DNA of 64,000 bases from Lingula anatina (GCF_001039355.2 NW_019775533.1:205489-269488); one strand, 5' to 3'. Shown: positions 49,676-62,232, counted from the first letter of the stretch. Translations and numbers: made by a program. Notes: generated by a model from the sequence alone, not told the origin.

Positions 49676-51070
49676 AGTATTATAAATGTTTTTGACAAGT
49701 ACTTGGTATCTACACTGTGTCACAAATGTTCAAGAAAAATGATACATGCAAGATAATAGTAAATGCTTTGGCTGAAATTATGTGAAGCTTGGCTTACATA
49801 AATGGTAATTTTTTAATTTACCTCCACTCCCCAGAATACCTTGTTATTAGTTTGAGTAAAGTCTGCATAAATTTATGCAAGAACAGAATATACATCAAAA
49901 GTTGCATTTCCCCAAGTTAATTTTGTCTAAAGTTCTCTTTTTATTAAGGAGGAGGGGTACCTTCGAACTGACAGTAACACTCTGTGTGATGTTAAACTTT
50001 GGTTTTCCATGTTCAGTTAAGATTTTTACTCAGTAAGTGTACATAAAATGGATTTGAAGTTGGATCAAACACCCTAATACTTGACAATAATAAAAAAATG
50101 CAAAGATGCCTTCATTTTCAAGTCCTGCATATACATAATATGAGTGCAGTTCTCAGATGATGACAGAAAGATTTGTTCCTCAACAAAAGATGAAAGCCAT
50201 TTCATATGCATAATGTTGTACTAAAAACCACAATCGTTATGGACCATCCAACTCCAAAGTTGAATAACAATAGGGATATGAAAAGGATTCCACCTTTAGC
50301 ACTGTTCGTTATGCTCAAAGGCGAAATATTTTATGACAAATGGAAATTTAGCAGCCTTGCTACACTGTTAGATGGGCAGACTAATCTTGGGTCCAATTTC
50401 ACAAAAACACTCAGTCAATTTAGTTGGTCCTTACTTCATAGGTGAGTGGCAAAATGACTGAAAATTTAGGCCCACACCATAGGATAAATCCATAGTGGTG
50501 TACACAACTAACAGAGCACATTTTTTGTGTAAGCCGTGTAATTTTCACCTTAGTTTACGCCAGGACAATATTCTCATAAAAGTGGATTACTTTTGTATTA
50601 CTTTTTGATAAAAGTAAACAATTTTTTTTAACCTGATACTTAATTTTGACCAGTTCTCATTTGTTCAAGTTTTTTATTCTTCTTTTCTTTTCATTTTTTT
50701 TTTTTTTTTTTGTGACAGAGAATATAAGTGTAGTCTTAAAAATTCTATAATGAATACCCTGAGAACATTTTTTTTCTCTTTTTTTAAAATTCTATCCAAG
50801 CATATTCCTTTGAAGCCGAACTAAATTTAGTACATTATGGCACCTGTATAGCCTAACAATTATAACAAAGGGACAGGTACTCAGGTGGGGGTTCCATGTA
50901 TCCAATGAGCATGCTAAGCAGCACATAACAGCCAAGGTATAATTGGGTTAAAGGTGTTCTCAGGGCACAGATCGAAATTATTACCTGGGCCTCTGGTTAC
51001 CTGTTGAATGGGAAATTGGCTAACTTTTGAGTTCCAAAAAGGTGAATTTCTTTGAATTGTGCAGCTGAAG

Positions 51071-54000
51071 ATGACAATATTTTATTTTCTTGTGTTATTT
51101 TATATGTCTGTTTGTCCGTCTGAGGGTAACACTTTGGCAGAGCTGGTGTACAGCTGGGTGACTATAGACTATGACTGGCCTAGTAATACCACCAGAGCAG
51201 CTGCATTGGCCAGTGAAGAATTCATACCAGAACACAATTCCATATCAGGAATCAAATTCTATAAAGGTAAAGATGGAACGAAGAGGAAGCTAGATTAGTG
51301 AGTTTGTTTGGACAAAAGCTTAAGTTGATTAAAATACGTCAAGAGTTAAAACTCTTCTTGAAAACAATACTATTATCTAGTCAATCATGTAACATTATAC
51401 TCTTTCAAAATGTTTCATTAAAGATTTGAGAATTTAGTTTGAGCATTCAAGTTAATTTAATTACAGTTTGAAAACCCTATACACGTAGGAGGAATATTGT
51501 GGCACAGCCATATACTGATGTTTTTTGCCTGAAGCACTATTCATGCTAGCTCCAGTGAAGTGCCCTGTAGGCATATGATCATCACAAATAAAGCAACTGA
51601 TATTAATGACTGTATTCAGAAAAGCAGACTTACTAGTCAGCAGGCCAAAGATGGCGACCAACTGAAAAGCTTGCCATCTAATTCGCTAATAGACACTGAA
51701 TAGATGGGGAAGTATTCAAGTGGGTCGGCCATCTTTGATCCATGGACTAGTCAGTCTGCTGTGCTGCATGCAGCCAATTACTTAAACCCTTTGTGTGTGG
51801 ACAGATTGAACTTATTGACTTTAACCTTACATTTCTTAAAACTATATTTTTTTAAAAACAATTAAGTTAAAACTCGGGACTGAAAATAGAAGACTTTTGC
51901 TGTAGATCTATTTGAAATTCATTGCTTCATAGTACATGACCTTTCTCGGAATAAGTCCCCTTTTTCATAATAAATCTATATTAATATTGTTTTACGTATC
52001 ATTATTCATTTGTTATCCATTAGCCAGGGAGACAAAAATTTAATTTTACAATAATAATATATTCATTTACTCAACTAGGTGAAATTTATATCACTATCCC
52101 CCGTTGGAAGCTTGGAGTGCCTTCCTCACTGAACAAGGTGGGTCCCATTTAAAAGTACCTCAGCTTTTATAAACTTAATCAAATGCTATATAATTTAATT
52201 AAATGCTATATAATTATTATATCATGCACTCCAGTTTTATTTTCTGGCAATATATCTGGCCAGTAGATTCATGCTTAATATCATTTTTTATTAATCAAAA
52301 TTAATATAAAATGACTGGAATTGTTTTAATGGAAAACAAGATTTTTTTTAATTGGCTGCCATCATATGAATATGTTACCATCATAAGTATTGAACGATAC
52401 CTGGAATGAACTTGGGGGTGTGGTGGGGGGGGGGGTTTGGAAAACATGGACAAAGTCATGGGACCACATTTATAACTACTTTTTAAGGCAAAAACAAAAT
52501 TTTGCAGTTGATGTTACTCTCTCTATGTCTAATCCATAACTGTTCAAACAACTTCAATGGATTTGAAGGTGTGTGTGTGTTGGGGGTGAAGGGTTAGAGG
52601 GTGAACCTGGACAAAGTCATGGAATCACATTTATAACAACTTGACCGTATAAGAAATCATTCAATGTACTTTTCCTCTTCCCACTTTTACTTCCTGTGCT
52701 AGCTGGTGACCATGGATGGCAGGTCAGTGTTTCAGCCCTACCCAAGCTGGGCTCAGAATGAGATCTACAACTGTTCAGCCCTCCAGTATGTCCAACAAAT
52801 GGAGATAGACCCAGTCACTGGCTGGATGTGGATTATAGATACAGGGCGCATTAACACCATTCCACCTCCAGGTAACACTGGGAATTAATTCCTTATATTT
52901 ATAATTCCTTTTTTAAAAGTCGGGAGTGAAGGTAGGGTGTCAGGGGTCCGCTTTATATGCATGTGCTGTTTGTTACTTTTTGGCTTGCTTGTTACTGTTT
53001 GGAAAAAACTATATATGAGACACATAGCATTGTAATTGTTATAAAGAATGCATGCTGTCTTTTAAAAATTCTAATATACTACAAGTTGAGTGGCATTATA
53101 ATAACAGGCAAATAAAGTATATATATATATATATACTGCACCAGTAGTAATTTATTTTACTTTATGAAGACAATTTTAATTAAAAAGAAAAACAATTGTT
53201 TTTCTAGTAGACTTTGGAACTAGTGCCATATATGATATGTAAATGGATATATGGCGTGCATATACATATGTACTAATGTCACCACTTACTAATAGATAGT
53301 AAATGCGGGGGCGTCTCGATAGTCCAAAGGTTCATTGGTCTGAAGGTTCATTGGTCCGAAAAGTGGTAACATTTTCATCGATTTTTTAATCAAGGGTTCA
53401 TTGGTCCGAAGGTTCTATAGTGAATATTCGGACCAATGAACCAATTGGGACTATTGAACCTTCGGACTATTGCTACAGCCCAGTAAATGCCCCTTTCCCG
53501 GCCCCCATAAAAGGTGTGCTCAATACATATTGTTATATTATTTTCTGTCTCTCTTAACTAGCAACTTGTTCTATATTTTTCTGCCTGTCTCTCTCTCCAG
53601 GTACCCAGGTTCAGAACATGTGTCCAGCCAAGCTGTGGATCTATGACATGAACAGGGACATCCTTGTCAGGCAATACGAGTTTCCAGAGAACATTGTCAG
53701 CAGGACTAATAACTTCCTCAATGATATTGTGGTTGATAAGTATGCACTGAAACATGTTCTTCTCATTGCAGTCATATTTTGAACACGTTTTTTTAGAACC
53801 TTTTCAGTTATTAACTCAACTTTCTTCATAAACATTTGCCTTTTTGCAGTCAAAAGATAAATTAGTAATAATGTACCATTTCCTATGTCAGTATATTTTA
53901 ATCAAATATTTTTCACTATTGCATGTGTCACTATGTTTTAATCATATTTTTTTTAGCTGTGTTATATTAAAAATATATATGCTTATTATTGAAACATGTT

Positions 54001-54844
54001 GAAAATGCAGGTACCGATTACTATATGCCTTATTTCTGTATATTTTTTCATTCATTTCAGATCCGGTTTTGCTTACATCACTGACAGCGGTAATGACAGA
54101 AAAGGAGGCATCATCATCTACAATTACAACACCAATACAACCCATCGCATTAACCATGCATCCATGTGGGCAGTAGACAATGCTTCCGCAATTACAATAA
54201 ATGGACAAGTTACAACACTCAAAATACCCACTAATGGCATAGCACTGTCTCCAGACTTCACCACTTTGTACTACTGCCCCCTGAGTGGCTACAATCTTTA
54301 CTCTATAAGTACAGAGGAGGCTCGAGACCCACTGAAAGCCAGCACAGTCAATGTCCAGACCGTCGGAAGGAAAGTATCTCAAACTGATGGTATGGCCATG
54401 GGTAAAAACAGCCTGTACTACGGAGCACTTAGCCTGAATGCTGTCTATAAATGGGAGAGAAGCAAGGATGTTCTTGTGCAAGGCAACCCGGAGAACGTCA
54501 CCTTAGCAACCCAGGTTAAAGTAGCCAGTGACAACCAAAGAATGCAGTGGGTCAATGCCATGGTGCTTACTGATGACGGATATCTCTGGTTCGTAGCAGC
54601 TGCAAGTCACAAATTCCTGACAAACAAGATGGACTTTTCAGGTGTGAATGGTACCAATTTTCATGTGTGGAGAATCCAGGTGAATGATACCTCCATACTG
54701 TCCCCTGTGACCTTGACCTCGACCTTGACCCCTGAGGTTCCCAGTACAACTCCTGTCACAAGTGTTGCAGGTTCCATACACACATCAATATGGTTCTTCA
54801 TCAACCTGTGCCTGTCTTGGTACATACATGGGTTGGCAAGATAA
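51071..54844 (+). CDS. Yellow/major royal jelly family protein, copy 1 (intact)
   Basis: Five exons: 51071-51266, 52079-52137, 52703-52871, 53601-53739, 54061-54844, GT-AG, phases 1-0-1-2, 448 aa. The ATG at 51071 starts a signal peptide (MTIFYFLVLFYMSVC). Family motifs in order: WVTIDYDWPS and FIPEHNSISGIKFY (exon 1), TIPRWKLGVPSSLN (exon 2), QPYPSWAQNE and MWIIDTGR (exon 3), CPAKLWIYDMN and LNDIVVD (exon 4), AYITDSG, GIALSPDFTTLYYCPLSG and WVNAMVLTDDGYLWF (exon 5). These build the six-bladed propeller of Yellow/MRJP proteins, secreted factors linked to pigmentation, dopachrome conversion and cuticle or nutrition in insects; the role in molluscs is unsettled. The C-terminus has a Ser/Thr/Pro linker and a terminal hydrophobic stretch that could be a GPI-attachment signal. 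Confidence 0.92.
51624..51760. mobile_element. ACTAGTC-family foldback element in yellow copy 1 intron 1
   Basis: gcagacttactagtcagcagg on the left is mirrored by ccatggactagtcagtctgc on the right. The core has aagcttgccatctaattcgc and actgaatagat as in the 28785 copy. Also present at the same place in yellow copy 3 (62790) but absent from copy 2. Confidence 0.8.
53298..53490 (+). mobile_element. 175-bp inverted-repeat element with 9-bp target duplication (MULE-like)
   Basis: Element 53307-53481 begins gggggcgtctcgatagtcc and ends ggactattgctacagccc, whose reverse complement begins gggctgtagcaatagtcc. agtaaatgc is duplicated exactly at 53298-53306 and 53482-53490. The interior has repeated ggttcattggtccgaa units in both orientations. 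A 9-bp duplication and GG-starting ends suggest a non-autonomous Mutator-like element. Lies in yellow copy 1 intron 3 and is not in copy 2. Confidence 0.8.
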
Positions 54845-55529
54845 AATGAGCATGACACCCATCTTGGTATGTACACAGCGTGACAAAATATTCAAAATAT
54901 GGACTGCTTTTCATGAACCAAATACTCTTATATTGACACAATAACTTTTGTCACTCACAATGTCACAGTGATCATGCGAGGATCGATATCAGGTGCCATG
55001 ATGACTTGGATAGGGAAGAGTACGTACTGAGAGACAGTAAATTAAATACATGCATGTCCATTTCTGTTACCAGTGAACAGGATTTATATATCCTAGCCAT
55101 ATTTCAGTCTTATCTAATAATATAACTGAAAAAGTGTGATATAATCATTGTGGTTTATTCTGAATTCTTTAAGTTTGCTGATCGACAGGTCACCTATGTA
55201 CCATATGAGAGATGAAAAAAATCATATTGGACAATAGCGCACATATCATTTTTACAGTAATTTAAATTATATCAGTAATCTTGAAAAAAATATAATTCAT
55301 GTGATAAAGATAAGTTTAATGTTTATTATCATATAAACACCGAAAGGGGTGAAGATACTACAGTCTTACTATAGAAATACCCTATGTTCTACTTAAAGTG
55401 AAAGGCAGTTAACAATTACTTGAAACCCAAAAAGCACCAAAAGAAAATGCCCCCTTAGATAGTCAAAATAAATCCATATCTCCATGAAAAAAATAAGACC
55501 ACATAAAGCACAAGTATTTTAATGCAAAC
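54845..55529. other. Downstream of yellow copy 1; APC10 last exon missing here
   Basis: Matches 59341-60277 downstream of copy 2 except that about 555 bp, including the APC10 last exon, are missing at about 55115 (junction cttatct/aataatataactg). The remainder corresponds to APC10 intron sequence. Confidence 0.65.
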
Positions 55530-55692
55530 TTATTTGGCGTGTAACTTTCATCTGACTTGTAGTCTGCATATATACAGATATTCTGAATGGTCATCTTCCT
55601 GCGGAACTGTATATTGACCAAGTGAGGCTGGGGTCCATCTGACTGCCAGTATGTGTCCATGGATTCATCACGGAGCTGCTCAACTCCAAAAC
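55530..55692 (-). pseudogene. APC10: Orphan penultimate-type exon of APC10 (anaphase-promoting complex subunit 10)
   Basis: The minus-strand exon encodes GFGVEQLRDESMDTYWQSDG, PHLVNIQFRRK and YADYKSDESYTPN, unmistakably the DOC/APC10 jelly-roll domain that helps the APC/C bind D-box substrates. Acceptor tctctcaag|gt, donor aataa|gtttgc, phase 2. It is open, but no preceding exon lies in the 600 bp before yellow copy 2 starts, and the expected last exon is deleted downstream. The matching last exon lies 4 kb on the wrong side (59784-60063). It is therefore a stranded duplicate rather than part of a working gene. Confidence 0.85.
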
Positions 55693-56332
55693 CTTGAGAG
55701 AAAGTACTGTACAACTGACTTCATGGTTGCATTTAATACAATAGGTTGAGGCATAGGTTATAAGGTTGATGTTTTTGTTTTCAACAATGTCATTTAGTTA
55801 GTGCTGACAGATGAACATCTGAAGTGAATTAAACATGCAATGTTCATTGTACCCCTTCTTCCCCTTCAAAACAAAATTGGAACTAGGCAATCTGATTATC
55901 AGTTACATTGAGTTAGACCTGTTTTAAAGCACTTTGATTCTGCATTTTTTGAAGTAAACAATTTTTTTTTTTTTTTTGACAATGAATATTAGTTCATGGA
56001 TTTAAATTCTGCACTGAATACCTTGAAAACAATGTTAGCCCTGTTTATTAATTCTATCCATGCCTTTGCCCTTGAAGCCGAACAAAATTACACACTTAAT
56101 GGTACCTGTATAGTTTAATCAATTATAATAAAAGGACAGGGAATTGGGTGAGGGGACCATGTAGCCAATGAGCATGCTACGCAGCACATAACAGTGAAGG
56201 CATATTGGGTTAAAGGTGTTCCCAGGGCAGAGACTGAAGTTATTACCTGGGCCTCTGTCTTACCTGTTGAATGGGGGCTTGGGTAACTTTGGAGTTCCAA
56301 AAAGGTGAATTTCTTTGAGTGTGCTGCTGAAG
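55693..56332. other. Spacer and promoter-proximal region of yellow copy 2
   Basis: From about 55935 this aligns with about 50620-51070 in front of copy 1 (gtaaacaattttt, ctatccatgc, gaagccgaac, aaaggtgaatttctttga). That marks the left edge of the tandem duplication. 55693-55930 is unmatched and holds no recognisable exon. Confidence 0.6.
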
Positions 56333-59300
56333 ATGACACTGTTTTATTTTCTCGTGTTGTTTTATCTGTCTGTCTGTCCATCCAAGGGTAACACCTTGGC
56401 AGAGTTGGTGTACAGCTGGGTGACTATAGACTATGACTGGCCTAGTAATACCACCAGAGCAGCTGCATTGGCCAGTGAAGAATTCATACCAGAACACAAT
56501 TCCATATCAGGAATCAAATTCTATAAAGGTAAAGATGGTCCAAGTGGGCAGCAAGACTGTAGTGAGTTTTTATTTGTTTGGAGTGAAGCTTAAATGAATT
56601 AAAATCTGTCAAGAGTTTTTTAAAACTCTTCTTCAAAACAATACAATTTTCCTGTCATGTAACATTATACTATTTCAAAATGTTTCATAAAGATTTGAAA
56701 ATTTTGTTTGAGCATCCAAGTTACCATATAGATATTTTTTTACCTAAAGCACTATTCATGCTAGCTCCAAGTGCCCTGAAGGCATATGATCATCACAAAT
56801 AAAGCAACTGATATAAATCACATAAAATCTTTGTGTGAGGACTGATTGAAAATGTTGACTTAAACCTTCAATTTCCTAGAACTATTTTGTTAAGAACAAA
56901 TTAAAACTTAGCACTGAAAATAAGACTGGTTGTGGATTTATGTAAAACTGATTGAAAAATAATTTTTTGAATTTTACATTCCATGATATATTCATTTACT
57001 CAACTAGGTGAGATTTATATCACTATCCCCCGTTGGAAGCTTGGAGTGCCTTCCTCCCTGAACAAGGTGGGTCTCATTTACCAGTGTGTCCACTGTAATG
57101 AAATTAGGTGCTAATAATTATTACATCATGCACTCCAGTTTCTCATTTTTTGGCAATATATCTGGCCAGTAGATTCATGCTTAAATTTTTTTTTTATTAA
57201 TTAGAATTAACATCAAATGACTAGAGTTTTTTTAATGGAAAACAAGGGATTTTTTGTTGTTGACTGGCGTCACATGAATCTGTTATCATCATGGTTGGAA
57301 TGAACTTGTGGGTGGCGGGGGTAGCTGGTGGGGGGGGGGGTTGGCAAAAGTTATTTGGCGTTTTATTACTTTTTAAGGCAAAAACCAAAGTTTGCACTTG
57401 ATGCCACGTACTCCATCATATGAATATACCATGATTGTTTAAACTGCAATGGATTTGAAGGTGTGTGTGTGTGTGTTTGAGGGGGAGGAGGAAGGGGGTG
57501 AACCTGGACAGAGACAAGGTATTACATTTAACTCCTTGACAATATAAAAAAAAAATTATCAATCAATGCACATTTCCTCTTCTTACTTCCTATGCTAGCT
57601 GGTGACCAGGGGTGGCAGGTCAGTGTTTCAGCCCTACCCAAGCTGGGCTCAGAATGAGATCTACAACTGTTCAGCCCTCCAGTATGTCCAGCAGGTGGAA
57701 ATAGACCCCTGTCACTGGCTGGTTGTGGATTATAGATACAGGGCGCATTAACACCATTCCATCGCCAGGTAGAACTGGGAATTCGTTCCCTATTAATTGA
57801 TTTTTAAGTTGGGGGACAAAATGGAAGTGTAAGGGATCCCCTTTTTACACATGAGCAGTTTGTAACTCTTTGGCATGCTTACAAGTTACTGCATGCAAAA
57901 AAAACAAAAAAAAAAAAACAAAAATTGTGAGGAAACCAGCACTGCAATTTTTTTAAGGATGAAGACATTGAAGACAAGGCATTAGCTATAGCTGGGTGTG
58001 AACTCCTAATATATACACCACAAAACTTCCTATTTAACCACACAACTCTATCCACTCGCCGCTGATAAGTCAATTTTAAATTTTAGTTGCAAAAATACAT
58101 ATCAGAGCTGTGCTCCTCAACTTGTTCTATATTTTTCTCTCTCTCTCCAGGTACCCAGGTGCAGAACATGTGTCCAGCCAAGCTGTGGATCTATGACATG
58201 AACAGGGACATCCTTGTCAGGCAATACGAGTTTCCAGAGAACATTGTCAGCAGGACTAATAACTTCCTCAATGATATTGTGGTTGATAAGTATGCACTGA
58301 AACATCCTAGCAAATGTTCTAAAATATCTTTTTCGAACCTTTTCATTTAAATTCAACTTTCTTCATTTCACTTAAACTTTACTTTAAAGTCACTGACAAA
58401 CATTAAATTTGTATTACCATCTGCAACACAATTACCTATGTAAGTATGTTTTAATCAAATATTTTTTCACTGAGTAGTATCAAAATATATGTTTATTATG
58501 GAAACAAGTTGAAAATGCAGGTAACTGATTACTATATGCCTTATTTCTGTATATTTTTACATTCATTTCAGATCCGGTTTTGCTTACATCACTGACAGCG
58601 GTAATGACAGAAAAGGAGGCATCATTGTCTACAATTACAACACCAATACAACCCATCGCATTAACCATGAATCCATGTGGGCAGTAGACAACGCTTCCGC
58701 AATTACAATAAATGGACAAGTTACAACAGTCAAAATACCCACTAATGGCATAGCACTGTCTCCTGACTTCACCACTTTGTACTACTGCCCCCTGAGTGGC
58801 TACAATCTTTACTCTATAAGTACAGAGGAAGCTCAGGACCCACTGAAAGCCAGCACAGTCAATGTCCAGACCGTTGGAAGAAAAGTATCTCAAACTGATG
58901 GTATGGCCATGGGTAAGAAGAGCCTGTACTACGGAGCACTTAGCCTGAATGCTGTGTATAAATGGGAGAGAAGCAAGGATGTTCTTGAACAAGGCAACCC
59001 GAAGAAAGTCACCTTAGCAACCCAGGTTAAAGTAGCCAGTGACAACCAAAGAATGCAGTGGGTCAATGCCATGGCGCTAACTGACGACGGATATCTCTGG
59101 TTCATTACGGCTGCAAGTCATAAATTCCTGTTACACAAGATGGACTTTTCGGGTGTGAATGGTACCAATTTTCACGTGTGGAGAATCCAGGTGAACGATA
59201 CCTCCATACTGTCCCATGTGGCCTTGACCCCTGAGGTTCCTAGTACAACTCCTGTCACGAGTGGTGCAGGTTCTATGCAAGCATCAACATGGTTCTACAT

Positions 59301-59340
59301 CAAGCAGTGCCTGTCTTGGTACATACATGGGTTGGCATAA
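56333..59340 (+). pseudogene. Yellow/MRJP family, copy 2, frameshifted in exon 3
   Basis: Exons correspond one for one to copy 1: 56333-56528, 57008-57066, 57599-57768, 58151-58289, 58572-59340. Splice sites are intact and encoded residues nearly identical outside exon 3. Exon 3 is 170 bp against 169 in copy 1: gacccagtc became gacccctgtc, shifting frame and reaching a TAA at gcgcattaa before the exon end. Skipping exon 3 does not restore phase. With a single-base correction the locus would resemble copy 1 in length (about 443 aa). Exon 3 also carries an M-to-R change (ATG to AGG) near its start. Exons 4-5 remain well preserved, so inactivation is recent or the extra base is a sequencing/assembly error. 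Same strand as copy 1; a tandem duplicate. Confidence 0.8.
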
Positions 59341-59783
59341 TAAAATGGGTATGACACCCATCTTGGTATGTGTATGTGCACAGGATGACAAAATAATCAA
59401 AATATGGACTGTTATTCATGGACCAAATACTCTTTATATTGACACAATAAATTTTGTCACTCACAATGTTACAGTGATCATGTGACTTGGATATTGGGAG
59501 AGTACTGAGAGATAGTAAATTAAATATGTCCATTTTTGTTACCAGTGAACATGATTTGTATATCCTAGCCATATTTTAGTCTTATCTACTTAATGTTGGG
59601 TTTCAAAGTACAGTAACTCCTAAAATATAACTGTCTGTAAGATGTTAACATAAAATAAAATATATTTAATCTACTCTCTCGCAGTACTAATTTAGACATT
59701 GATGTTAAAGAATTGTACTACACAGTACAGAATCGATTTTAAAATGAAATGTTTTTCTGACCCCCTATTCTGTTATCCAAACT

Positions 59784-60063
59784 TCACCTGATAGTGTTAA
59801 ACTGTGAACAGTCTATTGTTGTAAAATTGGGCATTTTTGCCATGGAGATGTCCTCCACAGGTGAATGTACTTTGATTTGCCTCATGTGGGTATCGCGTCC
59901 ATTTTGATGATTCGATATTACAGCTATCTGTATCATAAAGGTCCTGATTGGTTTCTCATTGATGTCTTTTAAAGGAACATATACCCATCCTGTTGGCTCT
60001 GTCATCTCGACTTGTTCTATCTCACTGAGATCATTGAAGTGATTGCCCGCTCGTATGGACAGC
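59784..60063 (-). CDS. APC10: APC10 last coding exon (3' end of the anaphase-promoting complex subunit 10 gene)
   Basis: Minus-strand exon with acceptor ttatttgcag|gctgtcc, one base completing a codon and then 92 codons plus stop. The protein has SIRAGNHFNDL, TEPTGWVYVPL, RTFMIQIAVISNHQNGRDTH and MRQIKVHSPVE, ending TIR. These are the C-terminal half of the DOC domain and the IR tail by which APC10 docks on the APC/C scaffold (APC3/Cdc27). Entry phase fits the phase-2 donor of an exon like that at 55530. Upstream exons should follow at higher coordinates, but the sequence meets an N at 60278 after only 214 bp and then switches to a copy of 49 kb. So the gene is incomplete here, probably because of an assembly break rather than true loss. 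Confidence 0.88.
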
Positions 60064-60277
60064 CTGCAAATAAAATAAATATATAAAACATTAGTGAAGT
60101 AGTAACATGTAATGCCAACTTATAAACAACTTTACTGAAGAATAATAATAATATAACTGAAAAAGAGTGACAAAATCATTGTGGGTTATTCTGAATTCTT
60201 TAAGTTGCTGACAGGTTACCAATGAACCATGAGAGTTGAAAAAAATCATATTGGACAATAGAGCACAGGTCATTTAT

Positions 60278-60278
60278 N
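60278..60278. other. Single N at a suspected mis-join
   Basis: Left of the N, sequence matches the APC10 intron region of unit 1 (about 55115-55253). Right of it, sequence matches 49118 onward, in the egghead-yellow spacer. The homology switches at the ambiguous base. Confidence 0.8.
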
Positions 60279-62232
60279 TGTTACAAAAAAATAATAATCT
60301 TAATGTTTTTACCAAGTGGCCAAAAATATGCTCAAATTTACCTTGCACTGGGGTAATTTTTTTAAATTAATTAATTAATTAATTAACTAATTTTTTATTT
60401 ATTTTAAATCTTAACATCAACAGTAAATACATAGATCTAGACCAGCAGTGGTCCATATTGTTGCTGTAGTTTAGTTCCATTTGGGAGCAATGTGATAAGC
60501 GAACAAAACAATTCTCATGTTAATGAAATGTACAGGTCACAACCAAAGGAATTTGTCTCTTGAATGAGAATGTTTTTCAATAGTGTACATTTTACATGTA
60601 GTGGTTAATTGTACAGTCCTGTTCGATTTTTGTACTACTGTGAGTGTCGAATACTGGGGATCATTGCGTGTGACTGCGTGGATGTGGTTTAGAAACAACA
60701 AAGAGATTACCTCAGACTTCTGTTGCTATCATAGGCATTTTTTTTGTTCATAACTATAATATTATTAGACAAACCATTGGGTATGTATAAAATTTATTAT
60801 ACAATTTTGTTTTGTATTCAAGAAGTTGAAAGAAATAAAAGTATTATAAATGTTTTTGACAAGTACTTGGTATCTTCTCTGTGTCACAAATGTTCAAGAA
60901 AAATGATACATACAAGATAATAGTAAATGCTTTGGCTGAAATTACGTGAAGCTTGGCTTACATAAATGTTACTTTTTTTATTTTACCTCCACTCCCCAGA
61001 ATACCTTGTTATTAGTTTGAGTAAAGTCTGCATAAATTTATGCAACAACAGAATATACATCAAAAGTTGCATTTGCCAAGTTAATTTTGTCTAAAGTTCT
61101 CTTTTTATTAAGGAGGAGGGGTACCTTCGAACTGACAGTAACACTCTGTGTGATGTTAAACTTTGGTTTTCCATGTTCAGTTAAGTTTTTTACTCAGTAA
61201 GTGTACATAAAATGGATTTGAAGTTGGATCAAACACCCTAATACTTGACAAAAATAAAAAAAAAATGCAAATATGCCTTCATTTTCAAGTCCTGCATATA
61301 CATAATACGAGTGCAGTTCTCAGATGATGACAGAAAGAGTTGTTCCTCAACAAAAGATGAAAGCCATTTCATATGCATAATGTTGTACTAAAAACCACAA
61401 TCGTTATGGACCATCCAACTCCAAAGTTGAATAACAATAGGGATATGAAAAGGATTCCACCTTTAGCACTGTTCGTTATGCTCAAAGGCGAAATATTTTA
61501 TGACAAATGGAAATTTAGCAGCCATGCTACACTGTTAGATGGGCAGACTAATCTTGAGTTCAATTTCACAAAAACACTCGGTCAATTTAGTTGGTCCTTC
61601 CTTCATAGGTGAGTGGCAAAATGACTGAAAATTTAGGCCCACACCATAGGATAAATCCATAGTGGTGTACACAACTAACAGAGCACATTTTTTGTGTAAG
61701 CTGTGTCATTTTTCACCTTGGTTTACGCCAGGACAATATTCTCATAAAAGTGGATTACTTTTGTATTACTTTTTGATAAAAGTAAACAATTTTTTTTAAA
61801 CCTGATACTTAGTTTTGACCAGTCCTCATTTGTTCAAGTTTTTTATTCTTCTTTTCTTTTCATTTTTTTTTTTGTGACAGAGAATATAAGTGTAGTCTTA
61901 AAAATTCTATAATGAATACCCTGAGAACATTTTTTTTCTCTTTTTTTAAAATTCTATCCAAGCATATTCCTTTGAAGCCGAACTAAATTTAGTACATTAT
62001 GGCACCTGTATAGCCTAACAATTATAACAAAGGGACAGGTACTCAGGTGGGGGTTCCATGTATCCAATGAGCATGCTAAGCAGCACATAACAGCGAAGGT
62101 ATAATTGGGTTAAAGGTGTTCTCAGGGCACAGATCGAAATTATTACCTGGGCCTCTGGTTACCTGTTGAATGGGAAATTGGCTAACTTTTGAGTTCCAAA
62201 AAGGTGAATTTCTTTGAATTGTGCAGCCTAAG

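Larger units (their letters stand above)
47672..51070. other. Egghead 3' UTR and spacer before yellow copy 1
   Basis: Contains the foldback pair at 48145-48430, a possible egghead poly(A) signal at 49670 and an AATT-rich patch near 49195. From about 49118 onward it is duplicated at 60281 onward. A 79-codon ORF at 50206-50445 is also open in the second copy (61373-61612), but the copies are too similar for that to imply coding selection. Confidence 0.5.

Noticed and set aside
50206-50445. 79-codon ORF preserved at 61373-61612
   Set aside because: Preservation is explained by the recent block duplication. Changes between copies include several amino-acid replacements, and no family is recognised.
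53942-54481. 179-codon minus-strand ORF opposite yellow exon 5 (and its counterpart at 58480-58992)
   Set aside because: It is the antisense shadow of a strongly supported exon. Its presence in both copies follows from their sequence similarity, and it has no recognisable motif.
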